Origin: Cinclus cinclus
Taxonomy: Eukaryota > Chordata > Aves > Passeriformes > Cinclidae
DNA: 64,000 nucleotides
Reading direction: 5' to 3'
Assembly: GCF_963662255.1 (NCBI RefSeq)
Contig: NC_085049.1
Location: 23,468,142 to 23,532,141, forward strand
Shown here: positions 11,600-24,880 of the stretch, piece by piece
Numbering within the stretch: the first letter of the stretch is position 1
Layout: the number at the start of each line of letters is the position of its first letter
Translations under genes and position numbers: made by a program
Notes under the pieces: model-generated
What the model saw: the letters and a program-made list of their open reading frames with translations, nothing else
Told to the model about the DNA's origin: nothing
The model's database searches: none

Positions 11600-13012
11600 A
11601 ATGCAGGACAGAAATTATTCAAACACATGCAGACAAATTGGTTTGACCACAATAGGCATATTTTGAAAGAAAATATAATTTGAACCTTACTTAGAAGTAC
11701 TTGAGCAATGGGACAAAATGTAGCTTGGGTTTACTAAAGGCAGATTAATAACCATACCATCTAAACTTGTGTGTTTGATTAATGATATCATGGATACCCT
11801 ACAGAACAGAAATGTAGTGTACTTCAGTAAACCAAAACAGTATTCCACAGGGATAATATAATGCATTTACTAAGGTATTAATCAGTATCTTTCACTCTGG
11901 CTGACTAGAAAAGTGTTTGTAAGAATTTTCATTTCAAAGAAAAAGAGAAAAATCTGGCTTTCAAGTAGCTGATTTGGTAATGCCAGTACAGTGCCTTCTA
12001 TGCGCTGCTGTTTAATGCCCATCCTTCTTGCCTTCATCCTTCTTGTGCTTTCTCCTTGATGCCATAATTTTCCATCGTTCATTTTTCCCCCAATTTTTAA
12101 AAAAGGTATTACAGAGTTGTGAATATATTCCTTGAAGGAATATAATATATAGAGTGGGAAACTTTGCAGATGATCTGTTCATTTTGTGCAGGTCTAAAGC
12201 TTTAGAATGTAGATAAGTTATGTTCTTGACAAATTTTTGTTTGACAATTATATAACTAAATATATCTAAATATAAGAAAATACATTTGTTTCTTGGATAT
12301 ATTTCCCCCAGGTTTTTTCAGTTATGGAAACAAATACATCATGGCTGGGTTCTGCCACTTTGTTCATCAGGATTTAAAAGGCTGCCATATTAAAAAAGCA
12401 AAAATTCCACCTACTTTCATTTATTCCAATATATAATTAGGTCCTTTTCCCTCTAAGAGCTAAACCAGAGAATAACCCAAACATTAATGACAATTTTTGC
12501 TGGTTAGTTTCTCCTCATGGAAAGGAAAATCTAGAGGAGGTTCAGAGAGACAAAAACTGAATCAGAAAATATGAAGTCAAGCAAAAATTTAACTAGCTTT
12601 TTAACAGTCTGAAGAAAGAAGAAATAAAGCAAGCAAGCAAGCAGACAATTTATTCCAGAATAATTAAGATGGGATAGCAAAGCATACATCTAAGGCATAA
12701 TTTAAAAATTATGTTTGGATTTTTTGGTTTTTCAAGTGTATTTTCCTAGGTTTGTACTGCATGATAAGAGATTGTCTAAATGGGTTGATATGGAAGCTGG
12801 AGCATTGCCAGCCTGATAAATACTGAGTTAGAAGCAGGATCCAAATCTAAGGCCATGAAAACATATCATGAGAGAATAAAAACAATCATAAGCTTTTGAG
12901 AAAAGGATTAATTAGGAACAACTTACAGAACTTCGGGAACATGAGGTCATAAGCAATGCAAACTGGACTGTTCAAAACCCATAGCTGTGTAAATAGTGAA
13001 GAATGAAGAAAA

Positions 13013-13167
13013 TTTGCTGTGGCTGCCCCATACCTGGAAGTGTTCTAGGCCAGGCTGGATGGGGCTCTGAGCAACCTGGGATAGTGGAAGGTGTCCCTGC
13101 CCATGGCAGGGGATTGGAACAAGATGGTCTTCAAGGTCCCTTCCAACCCAAAACATTACATGATTCT
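13013..13167 (+). mobile_element. CR1 LINE 3' terminus
   Basis: GCTGTGGCTGCCCCATACCT, GGCCAGGCTGGATGGGGCTC, GGAAGGTGTCCCTGCCCATG and AAGGTCCCTTCCAACCC...TGATTCT in sense order. About 155 bp of a severely 5'-truncated CR1. Confidence 0.92.
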
Positions 13168-15384
13168 AGGATCCTGCTATCACTCTCTTGAGTCAGTTCT
13201 ATCTGAGTTTTGGGGCATTTATTGCAGGATAATGGGATGTGGTGTTTAAATTGATTTGATTTTTATGATCAGTTGCCTTGTCTGCAATATTAGTCGGACT
13301 AATGGGATGAGTCACTTCCACTTGGGTAAATATTCTAGTTTATGGAAGCAGCACTTATGACATCCTGGAAGAAATCTGAGACAGAAGGACCTTAGGTGGT
13401 CAAATTGTTAGTGATGCACTGCTGTTGTAACTCATGCTCCCTTCAAAGTATGCCCAAAAATATGAGGCATGATCAGAGCTCTTCACATTCCTGCTTCCTA
13501 GATATTCAGTGGAGCAATCAGGATTGGGAGAAGCTCCTGACTGTTGGCAAAGATAATTATCATCCTTCATATGATACCTAATGGCAAGATCAGTTTGAAT
13601 GGGAAATGAGTCAGTCAGCTGCATTCAGAAGGGTTTGGAAGGGAAAATAACCATATTGAGGTTCAGGCATTGTTTTAAATCCCTGCATGGCTTTTGGTGA
13701 GAGGAAGTATTTCTTTCTGGCAAGCAAAATGAAATCCAGTCAGAAAAATGAAACTTCAACAAGGAACACTGGCAAGGCTACACTGAAAATATGGAGACTC
13801 CCAAGTTTACAGCAAGCAGGTTTCTCCACTTTTCCCATTTTGCTCCAGGAGCTCTGTTCAGAGACAGAGCCATTCTACAGGAGCACAAGCTAAATGTGAA
13901 ACAGCCCTTAGGAATGGCCCAGTGCATTAATTTAGAAATGAAACTCATGAAGGATTATTTCAGCTGGAAAATAGTTGGGGTCCATGCCACATACCACAGT
14001 AGTTCCCTGCCAAGCCAGACAAGTGCGTTGGCTGCAATTTTGTTAGGAGGAGAAACCTGGAGTCACTACCAGATGCCACAGTGTTGATGCCAGTGGAGAA
14101 CACTGGCTTAAGAGATGCAATGCTCCTTCTGCAGTCTCAGAGGGTCTGTGTTTGGCCTGCTTTTAGGGAGGGATGCTGCTCTCCACAGGCTTGAGGTAGA
14201 ACACTAGTTACAGGTGTCAGGATTGCAGGCTGGGGGATAAATGGAATTAAAGTAATTTTGATTTTATATATGGCTATGCTTTCAAAAGAACTTAAGCATC
14301 TTTGTACAAGGTGAACAAAGAGCTGAGCCTTTTGTGTGCTTTCAGAAGTACAGACAATATCAGGAAGGACATAGTCTAATGCTTTGAAAAAGGGAATGGA
14401 TACAGAAATAACGCTATTTCAGGCACCTATTTCACACTGGTTTCTTTGTCACAATATAACACAACCACTTACTGTCTGTAATAAACCAGTATCTAGTAAT
14501 ACTCATTTTCATCTAAAATTATTAAAATTGCAGCATTTAACATTTTTATTTAAGTTCAGTTTATTTATTGGATTGCTGCTATAATTCACCTGGTTAACTT
14601 TCTTTTGCTTACCTGTTAAGGCAAAGGTACCTCTGGTTCTTTTGTGTCCCTCTTTCTCTAAGTCTCAAACAAGAACCTCATACATTAAGGTGTCTGTCTA
14701 CAATTGAAAATAAGGTAATTCTTATTGGCTATGTCAATTGTATGAAATCTTTAAAAGCAACAAGTTGATAAAGTCATATAGTTGTGAGTTATTTCAACTA
14801 AAATTATATTGAATAGTAGGCCAAAATTTCTTCAGGCTATAGCTGGGTTTTTTTCCTTTTAGTAACAATACTGAGAAGTTAAGGGAAGTTCTTTTCAAAA
14901 CTAACAAATCTAATGTGGTCAGGGTCTAAATGCAGGCAAGACTTCAGTTTTCTTGAAGTTCTGCTTATAAAAACACACTGAAAATGCTCATATAGAAAGA
15001 TTTAATATGAATTAATAAGATCATTGAGCTCGTGTAGTGCTACTTTCCTTTAAGGAGGATTTTAAAAGCAATCAGAATACTAAAATGCAGTGGATCAAAA
15101 AAGATTGTGCAGCAAAGAAAACTATACCTTGGGAGAAAGAATAAGAACAAGAATAAGAAATAGCTGTTAAAAGTCCAGTTTGAACTAAATTTTGCGAAGG
15201 AACTTTTTTAAAAAGTAAGGAAAAAAAGAATGAAAACCAAAGTGAAGAATCCCAAAGAAACTGTAGATGCACATAGACAGAGAATAAAAAAGGGATGGAG
15301 AAGTATGGGGTCTGTTCAGTAGGACTGATTTTAAAGGTAATCTAGTTATGGTACTAAAATTAATCAGAGCTGTAGGATGATATA

Positions 15385-15850
15385 GGTTAGGCAGGATGTC
15401 TTGAAACCTTCCAGTCCACTCACCTGATCAAAGCAAGGCCAACTTTAGAACAGTTTGCTTAAGGCCTTGTTCACTCACATTTTTACAGTTCCCAAGGATG
15501 GAGACTTCCAGCCTTTCTGAGGAATGTGCTGCAGTATTGGCCTAACCTCACTGTAAGGGGTTTCTGTGGTCTTTGTCTGGAATTTTCCCTCTTGCAACTT
15601 GTGTTTGTTGCTTCTTAACTCATCACTCTGCACTTCCAATAGGATTCTGACTCTGTCTTCCCTACGCCCTTCTCCTAGACAGTTTTCAACAGCAGCTGCA
15701 TCTTGAGCCACTGTTTTTAAGGCTGAACAAGTTCATTCCTTTAAGGCTTTCCTTCTAGGTCAAGCTACGTCCCCACAACTAGCCATCCTGATGCTTACTT
15801 TATGCTTAACTTGTCCCTGGATATAAATTGCTTTCTTTTACTTCCAAAGG
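15385..15850 (-). mobile_element. Old CR1 LINE 3' end, antisense
   Basis: Degenerate antisense CR1 blocks occur in order: CTGATCAAAGCAAGGCCAAC, CCCAAGGATGGAGACTTCCA, CTCACTGTAAGGGGTTTCTG, then AGGCTGAACAAGTTCATTCC and TTTCCTTCTAGGTCAAGCTA. The order and spacing match the tail of an older CR1 subfamily, with many substitutions. Confidence 0.7.
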
Positions 15851-16587
15851 CCTTTAGATGCAGTCTCGGAGGAGGTAAATACACTCCCCAAATCCAGGCT
15901 GTTAATGAATATTTTCAACTGTATGTGTTTGGGTATCAGTTTTTGAAGGACAGCAAGCTGTCATCCCAAACAGGGTAGCTGTGCTCTGAAATGTGCCATA
16001 TATATATGACAGAGATAAGCTGGTAATGTTTAATGTAAAGGTCTGTGGTTGACACAACTGAAAGGCCTTGCATTGAAACAAAGCAGTTGAAACAAAGACC
16101 AGCAAGAAAACAAAAATAGTTGACTCTATATCAACATGAAATGCAAGGTGATTTGGAAGCATAGTATGTGTTTTTACTGTTTAATACCATAGAGGAAAAT
16201 TCAAACAAGGTAGAAATACATTTACCACTTGAGGGAAGTACTGTACCAGCAAATGTGATAAGAAAGATCCTACTTTTAGAAACTGGAGTATCACAATATT
16301 GCCGTGGTTTTCACAACCTGACTAATAACATGATTGAAAGTTGCTCGAAAGTTCTTAAGCCAATTAGCATTATCTTTTCATTATTAAATCAGCCACAGCT
16401 TGTAGATTTAATTGCCCCATTTTAATTTCTAGGGCTTGTACTTCATACTGACAGACGGCAATGCGCACACTAAGTTTTATGTGGTGAGGAGAAAAGTGTT
16501 TTATAGGGAATGTAAAAAGCTCTTATGGAACGGAGAGGTATTCCTTAATTGGGTTGTATATCATCAGGGTTTTAATAAATTTGATTA

Positions 16588-16645
16588 AGGGCCTGATTAT
16601 GCTATCCCTTCTCCAGAGCTGTTACTGAAGTCAAAGGGAGAGCTA
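16588..16645. repeat. Ancient amniote repeat-like fossil motif
   Basis: GGGCCTGATTATGCTATCCC followed by GAGCTGTTACTGAAGTCAAA resembles the dispersed motif 'gggcctgattctgctctc...ttactgaagtcaatgg'. It is short and diverged, so family assignment is tentative. Confidence 0.3.
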
Positions 16646-17960
16646 CAAATGGAAAGCTTGCAAGACAAAGTCCTGGCATGAGAGAACATTAAGGAAAGCT
16701 TTATCCTGGAAAGCAGACTCATATCATCTGTATTTATCACAGCATTAAAAGTAGATATTTATAAAAGGCTTTCAACATCTCAAACCCATCATTATCCATA
16801 TATTAGAAGTTACTGTCTTTGCCTTAATTGTTCAATGGAAATTTGTGGCCGAAGTCCATCAAAGTGGAGGGTTGTTGGTTTATTTCACCCAATTTAGAGA
16901 CAGGCTGTTAGAGACTGTGATTGTGCAGCCAGAAGAACCTTTGGAGATTTTGATTAAAAAAAAGGCTATGAACAAAGGATGTTAAAAGTTGAAGATTTTC
17001 ATAAGCTTTTGCATGTACATGATTTTAACACTAATATTGCTAACTGGGGCCAGTCACAGCAGTAAAATTAACAGAATATAGAAGGAATAAGATCTGTGAG
17101 TCATAAGGATTGTATCAAGACTTGAGAGCTTCGTGTAATTTACTGAGACAGTTTATTTTTGAAGAGGAAAATGGCACAATCAATATGCATTTGATTTCAA
17201 GGGTATTGATTCCAGATTTTCCTCTAAAATTTAGTTAAGTAAGCTTTTTACTCAATGGCCTTCCTTTATAGGGTTGTTTATGAGAATATGGAGCTTCTCA
17301 GAAGAAAAAGTGTAGAAATAGTTCTCCTTATTAGTATTGTATGTCTATATTTTAAGAGATTTCATGTGAAAAGTAAGTTGGCAGTGAATTATCTTGAAGT
17401 ACATAGTTAGTTTTTTCTGTGCGTGAACATTAATGTACGAGTTGGTGAGGATCATCTTCCATTTAGATCACAGTAGTGGGAACTAAAAGAAGATAAGGAA
17501 TGTCTGATATCATGAGCCTTTTTTTGCATGTCTGTTCCGAGATCTTCTTTAAGTGATTGTACACTTGGAAAGGTTAGGCAGTGTTAATATAAGGGTTGGT
17601 AGCATTGATGTTTTCTCACTGAGTGGTTGCATATTCCAGACTTAAAAACTATGTCAGGGCCTCAGAAATTTAAAATAATCTTGATTTATACTGCATTCTA
17701 AGCCTGACTATTTAAACCTGCATTCAGTATTCAGTAAAGCTGAATATACAGCTTTGCAGGATATAAAAATATTACTGATGGGTATTTATTCATTTCTGAA
17801 ACATCCAATGTATCTTCTTTGTATCTCAATGCAGAATAAATGCCATATCTTCATGGGCTCCTAGGAATTTGGCTTGCATATTTGTATGCTGCAAAAGTCT
17901 ATTTTGTCTCATAATAACCACACAAGTGAAAATTGGAATGTTTTCTTCTTAATCATGCTC

Positions 17961-18141
17961 TTCCAGTACCTGAAGGGAACACAAAGGAATGATAGAGAAT
18001 ATTCAGAAAGGGCCTGAAGTGACAGGACGAGGGGGAATGGCTTCACACTGACAGAGAGCAAGTTTCGACTGGATATTAGGAAGAAATTCGTCCCTGTGAG
18101 GGTGCTGAGGCCCTGGAATAGGTTACCCAGAGGATTTGTGG
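17961..18141 (+). mobile_element. CR1 LINE 3' end, truncated at both ends
   Basis: TTCCAGTACCTGAAGGGAAC, GGGAATGGCTTCACACTGAC, GGATATTAGGAAGAAATTCG and GAGGCCCTGGAATAGGTTAC are CR1 ORF2 tail sequence in sense. The 3' UTR is missing: similarity stops at about 18141 and unrelated sequence follows. Confidence 0.88.
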
Positions 18142-21100
18142 CATGTGTAGGATGTAGTTGGGGCTGCTGTATTTGAAGTCCTGTCAGATGTGCCTATCTT
18201 CTTTAAAAGCCCTTTATTTTTCCCATTTACCCTGCTGACTTCAATTACAAATAGTAATGAGACATGGGGGGATTTAAGCAGTGCTGATCTTCCCCTTGTT
18301 ATTGGAAGCAGAAGGGAAGGACTGATGTCTTTCTACCTACATGTAATTCTTGTTTGGGCTGCAGAAACTTGTTCATCTTGGTGAGTCTGAAGCTAGGCAT
18401 GAGCTTGTAATTTGTGATGGTGACCTGCAGGAGTTGCTCCATGACTCTGCTGCTAAGATTTGGCCAGCACACACCTGCTTAATCAAATTTTCTTTAAGTA
18501 GAGGTAATTACATTTTCTGTGTTACTCTGCAGCCAGTAATGATTGGTAAATAGAGATAAATATCTTTTTCTTGAATGTAACTGTAGGGAAATCTTGTGTA
18601 GCACAAGTGATCAGTCTCTACTTTTGGGAAGGTGTTAAGACTCTTACAAAGTTTAATTAAGGACTGTTACTGTGTCGTGGGCTGGAAGAGAGGGCAAAAT
18701 TGTGGACAAGTTTGGGGTGTTGAGGCTGAAACTGTCTGAGATGCCACCAATAAGGCAGGGATCTGTAGGATATAGCACAGTGCTGTTTGATTATGGGGGA
18801 CTGCAGAGGTGTTCCCATGTTCTGCATGAGCAGTGAGCACAGGAATTCTGCTGAGCAACACCACTGGAGAGCCTTTGCTTGCTAGATTTGCACCTGTGCA
18901 TATGTTCCTGTCTGTTTGGAGAGATGTCTGATGATAACTTTTTGGATTTGTTTATAATTTAAAGAAGAAGGACTTGGGGAAGTTATAGCCACGGGAATCA
19001 TTAAACTTAGAATGAAAAGTGGAGATTTATGTAATAACTGTAGACGAAGCAAGGACTAAAAGAATTTGGCTTAGAGGTAGGGGTGATGAAAAGAAAATTG
19101 AAAGACAAGGTATAAATGAGCCAAAACATGACAAATCTGTAGTCAGGTGTAACTTCAAGATATTGTTTTCAGAAACAACAGTGTACTTTCATACAGCTCT
19201 AATTTCCTGGTGTTATTGTGAATTTAAAGCAGAAAAATATGATGTAAATAGGAGGAATTTTACTTATTACTTAATCTGCCTCTTGCTTTCTGTAAGTAAG
19301 TTTTATTTTAATATTGGGGGAAACACTTTCCTTTAATGTCTTTTAAGTCTATGGATGATTTCAGTGTGAACTGAATCTCAAGTGAAAAGTATTCAGGACT
19401 GTTTTGCACAACGTCATGCCTGTTAGCTGGACTAAACTTACTTATATTAGAAGGAGTACAGAGAGATCCTGTTTTTTAGCTACTAATTTGTTTCCCTGAG
19501 GTTGAGACCATTCCCGCTGTTGTATCAGACCTACATGTGCTGGTCTGAATGTCGACGCTGCCTCCAGATCCCTGCTTCTGGCAAATGGAGTTTGTATTTT
19601 ACACATATTCCAACATATGCTTAATAAGTTTCTCCTTAAGCATTTTGTCTTTAGCCTCACTCTGCTTCTCAAAACCATGATCATTTCAGCACAGAGTTCT
19701 GTGCTGAACACAAAATCCATTAGGAATGAAGATTGGAATTATGTGAGGAATATACTGGCTTTACTGAACTTGCAGGTTCCTATCACCATAGACAACATAG
19801 GTGCACACAATCTGGAATTGTCCCAGTATTTCTAATGGTCCCAGCCTGTTCCAGACTTACATGAGCCACCACTTCTGAACAACACCTTGATCTCTACAGT
19901 GTAAATCTGGAGTAACTCACGAGGTTTAACTAGGGTTGAACAAAGTCAAGTGTTGGGTCCTGCCCTTGGCTCACAACAACTCCCTGCAGCAGTTTTCTCT
20001 ATAAAAATTCTAAAAAAAATTCAAAACCCCATGATTCTGAATTTCCAGAGGTTTTTAATATATGTTAAAGACTTTGAATTTTGATCTCTTGCTAGTAGAA
20101 TATTATAATATCTTGCATTAAACATTTTTGTTTCTTAATTAAACTGCTTGTCTTGGGGTGACGTATTAATCCTTTCACTACTAAAAATCCAGTCAAGCAA
20201 GTCAAGCAGTCACCACTCCAAAGCTCCACAAAGATGTTCCTGATTGACATGGTGCTTTTTATTGATGCATTTTATATTTGTGTCCAACTAGCAGGCATTT
20301 GCCAAGTAGAGATACATCAGTAATTCTCAATTCAGGGACAAGACTGTTATATACATAATCCTGGAAAATTAGAAAACATCACTTTAATGATTGTTTCTAA
20401 ATGCATCAAGTTAAGTTAGAAGGAGAGGTCTACAAAGCTGAAATATTTGATTTGAACCTATACTGATGTATCCTTTAGTGCATTTTTCTAGCTCATTTCT
20501 GTACTTATTTTGTATGTGGGCTGTTCTTTTCTGGTGTTCTTACAAAGTGAGCAAATATGTTCGGCTATTGGTACTTAGACTGAGAACTTGTGGTCTTACT
20601 ATCTGATTACGTTGCAACCCCTTGTGGTTTTTTTGTACCAGAACATTTATTTCTTAATATATATGGCCTTTGATCTATTCAGTCACATTAACTGCAGGAA
20701 ATACATACTTCAACAAATATTAGCATATGCCAGCATTTCTGCAATATATTGAATTAGTGTCACAAAACAGGATCAATGACTGACAGGTTTTTCTTATATT
20801 CTCTGACAGTAGCTACATCTGTAATGAAATTGTTGCCTTCATTTCATTGAAAGGATCTAGTGTTTTATGAGGAACTTTATTTCTGCTGATCTTACGTGCA
20901 CAGGAAAGTTTCACATTTCTGCTGTTTTTATCCTGCTGATTGCTTTATGTGACTGCAGCCTCAGATGGGATACTTGGATCTCCATGGGGCACCTGGGCCC
21001 AGATCCGACCTGTGGGACCAGGAGATTTCCAGTACCACTGAGCAGCTCCTTCCAGTGACTGCTGTGCTGAGACGTTTCTATTTTAGGTAACTCTTTTGAT

Positions 21101-22968
21101 GGTCCATGCCTGTTATCCCAGAGGGTCTTGCCCTGCCTTTTTCCACATGGCAACATTCTTGGGAGAGAATCATTGTTTCTTTCTCCTAATTTATAATCAA
21201 TGGAATGGAGATTCAAGGGTCAGAGAGAGGTTTTGCCTTTAGAAGGAAATTGAGAAAAACCATGTCTGTCAGCATAAAAAATATACATACTTGAGGTCTA
21301 GAGATTTATTTTTTCCAAGCAGGATGAAACAGTTTTAAACAAAAACCAAGAACCTTCTTCCATTCTAATTATAATTATTTATTTTTACTTTCACTACTGC
21401 TTTCAAACACTCAAGGAGAAACACAAACCAACTCCAACTCCATATTCAGCAGCATTCAGCTGCAGTTTCAGCTCTTAGCCAAACCAAATTTATGATAAGT
21501 TGGAATGACTGAAATTTCCTCCCAAGCCCTGATGCATTTGCAAAACTATATTAAATTCTTAAATCACATGTTTTGGCATGAAAATACAAAAACTCCCAAA
21601 TAATTTTATATTCCCTTTTGGTATATATTCACAAAGAAAATATAAACTGGTTGTAAGTGCTTTCCTTAGAGTTGTTGGCTCCTGCAGTTACAAAGATAAG
21701 CATTTTGAAAGCAGCTTTTGGCAAAATGGAAGAAAGATATGGAAAACAGAGAAGGTATGGCCCAGGGTTTTTTTCCAGCATGAAAGAAATGTTAGAGCAT
21801 AGTTTGAATTTCTTGTGTCTACTTCCCTTTATTAAAGTAGAAAGGGTGAACGTGTTTAGAACAAATTCAAGTGTTTTTAGAAGCATGGTATTGACTTTTG
21901 GCCTATATATGGAAAATATGTGGCCTATATATGTCAGAGGACTTTTCCCACTGTCCATTATTCAGGGGAGTATGTGATTATCTGATTATTGAACTTCAAA
22001 TCTAGGGAGCTGAAGTTCCATCAGTCTGTGAGCTAATTTCTGCTTTGCCCCAGAGCTCGGCTTTTACACAGCTCTGTTTTGGAGAAGCAGAAACAAATGT
22101 GGTACAGTTGAGACATGGAACGATTAGGCAGATTGATGTGCAACTAGCTGATACTGTAAAAATTATTATTACTATTAAAATTAACATTTTGCTGACTCTA
22201 CACCTTTCCTATGTCAAGCACTAGACATAGGGTACATTTCTTTATTAATACAAGTGTTATCAAACTATGAAGCATGGCCTAGAGCTTTGCTTCAGATGAG
22301 GTATGACATCATAGTTCACAGCACCCTTTTCCAAAGGTCAGGAAATGGATCAATTATTGTGATGTGTACAAGATCTAAAGTAGAGGTTCTTCAGGGGGTT
22401 AATTGTTACTTTAGGATGCAGATTTTGCAAACTGTAAAAACATATAAAATAAAAATTAAGGCCCTACTTTCAGGTGAGTGGTATTATTCCATGGCTATCT
22501 GTCCATATAGCAGGGAACCTCCTGTGTGGGGGGATTCCAGCAGGAGTTCAAATCTCACAGGCAGTAGCAGAACAGGATCTGATACCAGGAATGCAATAAC
22601 CTGAAAGAACCAGCCAGAGGAGCTGCTATGTCTTTGCACTTTTCTGGGCTGTAGCACATGGGGAGCAATATGACAGCAACACAAAGGAGTTTCTACAAAT
22701 CCACTTGTGGAATAACATGGTGTATCCCTGCAGGTAAAGCATTGCTCCCAATGTACTCTTTTAGAGTTGAAAGTAGCTTTATCTTAGCTATTAGCTATCT
22801 GAACTATTGAATGTTCAGGTCTCTCTTAGCTCAGTTAGAACTTGCATTAACAGATTGAGTGTTAAATTATTAAACTGCATGAAGCAGCTACAAATTTAAA
22901 ACAATTGGAGTTAAACACAGAGTTCCCTCAAAACAATGCTAGGGCTTGGAATTTAATTGTAATGACAG

Positions 22969-23113
22969 GCCCCGTCCCTGGAAGTGTTCAAGCCAGGCTG
23001 GATGGGGCTCTGAGCAACCTGGGATAGTGGAAGGTGTTCCTGCCCATGGCAGGGGATTGGAACTGGCTGATCTTTAAGGTTCCTTCCAACCCAAACCATT
23101 CTATGATTCTATG
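22969..23113 (+). mobile_element. CR1 LINE 3' terminus
   Basis: CCCCGTCCCTGGAAGTGTTC, GCCAGGCTGGATGGGGCTCT, GGATTGGAACTGGCTGATCT, CCTTCCAACCCAAACC and the terminal ATTCTATGATTCTATGG octamer repeat. The complete 3' end of a severely truncated CR1. Confidence 0.94.
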
Positions 23114-24420
23114 GCTCCTCTTCAAAAGGATAATGAATTTCAGCCATAGTGGGGCTTTTGCAGTAATATTTTTAATTTAATATAGAATTCTGAGTCCACA
23201 GAACTTAAAGATCAGCTTTGTCACTGTATTTTTTCCCTCACTGTAATTACAAGCATTTGACGAGATGCTTTTTCTTAATATAGTTATGATAGAACCGTAA
23301 TTCTTAGTATTTTATTAATATTGCATGAAGTAGACTTTCTGCTGTTTTTATTCCAAGCTTCTCTATACAAATATGGACAATACATTGTGATGGTGCACAT
23401 ATTATTTTTCTATTCTGATAAAACTGTAATTTTTTTTTTAATAAAATACGTCTCTAAATGCAAATGCTGACTTCTTGCTCAGTATGTTGCTCCCATACAT
23501 TCAAACTCCCCCACACTAAAATACTGTTTGCTGTAGTTTTTTTTTTCAGTAAAACATGTTTTGATTTTAATAAAATATCTCAGTTCAACTTTTATAGAGT
23601 GAGGAGTTTCCAACTGTTGTTTTTTTTAAATTACTTCTTATTTCAAAATGGAATTTATGTTGGATGGGTTTTAAAAATAGAAGAAATGAAAACAAAATAT
23701 TATAAGTTGTTGACGTAAAACATTTGGTTCACAGTAATTAAAAACATTTTTGAAAACAAACACTTTAGCTTTCCATCCTAATTTGGGGCATATCTCCCTC
23801 CTTTTATATTCTTTTTTGAAATGCAGTGGAACTTTCATTAGAGAGGAAAACAGAAATCATTTATTGTCCTTCTTATCTTGCTTAAATGCCTATGAAGCCT
23901 ACTTTTCATTGCCACCTGTTCATAACAGACTTATTGACTCTTTTTTTTTAGATTGAGATGGATTCTTTTGTCCATTTTCTTTATTTTACTGATCCTTATG
24001 TTCTCTCAGGTCACAAAAAGATAAAAGGAACAGATTTGCTACCATCAGTAAAAGTCACTCTAATAGACGCTTTGAAAATAAACAGAATATTTTAAAGAAC
24101 TCTATGCCAAAATACCATCTCTGTCAACGGGAGATTCTGGTCTGAGATGAAAGTTTGAGCAGGGAGCAGGTGAGCAACATAAACATGTGAAGAGAAGAAG
24201 TGAGACCAAAATAGGAGCAGAATGCCAGTGTATTGTAGTGGAAGCAGAGATTCTTGATTCTATGGGTAGAACTGGAAGACTGGGCAAAAGAAGGAGCAGA
24301 GAGAGAGACCTTTGCCAAGAGAAACAGTGGCCAATGTCTTCAAAAGAAATAGGATTTGGTATGAATTAGTTCTGTGCTGGAGACTCTTTAAGGTGAAGCC
24401 ACGTACTGTGTATGAAGAAA

Positions 24421-24880
24421 TCATAGAATCACAGGGTGGCCTGGGTGGGACCTTAAAGACCACCTTGTTCCAGCCACCTGCAGGGACACCTTCCACTATT
24501 CCAGATTGCTCAGAGCCCCATCCACCCTGGCCTTGGACACTGCCAGGGATGGGGCAGCCACAGCTTCTCTGGGAAACCTGTACTGGGGTCCCCCTACCCT
24601 CACAGGGAACAGTTTCTTCCCAATATCCAATCTAACCCTGCTCTCTGTCAGTGTGAAGCCATTCCCCTTGTCCTGTCACTCCAGGCCCTTGTCAAGAGTC
24701 TCTCTCCATCTTTCCTGTGGGCTCCCTTCAGGCACTGGAAGGCCACAGTGAGGTCACCCCAAAGCCTTCTCCTGTCCAGGCTGAACAATCCCAATTCCCT
24801 CAGCCCTTCCTCCCAGCAGAGCTGCTCCATCCCTCTGATCATCTTGGTGTTCCTCCTCTGGACACCCTCTAGATCTGTGT
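24421..24880 (-). mobile_element. CR1 LINE 3' end, antisense, young-looking copy
   Basis: The plus strand begins with TCATAGAATCACAGGGTGGC, the antisense of the CR1 3' tip, and ends with the antisense of the ORF2 tail. The minus strand frame 24648-24842 reads MIRGMEQLCWEEGLRELGLF, SLDRRRLWGDLTVAFQCLKG and AHRKDGERLLTRAWSDRTRG. It is an inverted near-copy of the elements at 1136 and 10986. Confidence 0.94.

Noticed and set aside
18665..18870. GTCGTGGGCTGGAAGAG region as a third LTR
   Set aside because: No polyadenylation signal, terminal TG/CA pair or remembered repeat text supports it.
19019..19336. 105-codon plus-strand frame
   Set aside because: No recognisable family; likely chance in AT-rich intron.
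24312..24751. Plus-strand frames of 81-107 codons
   Set aside because: They are antisense translations of the CR1 copy at 24421-24880.
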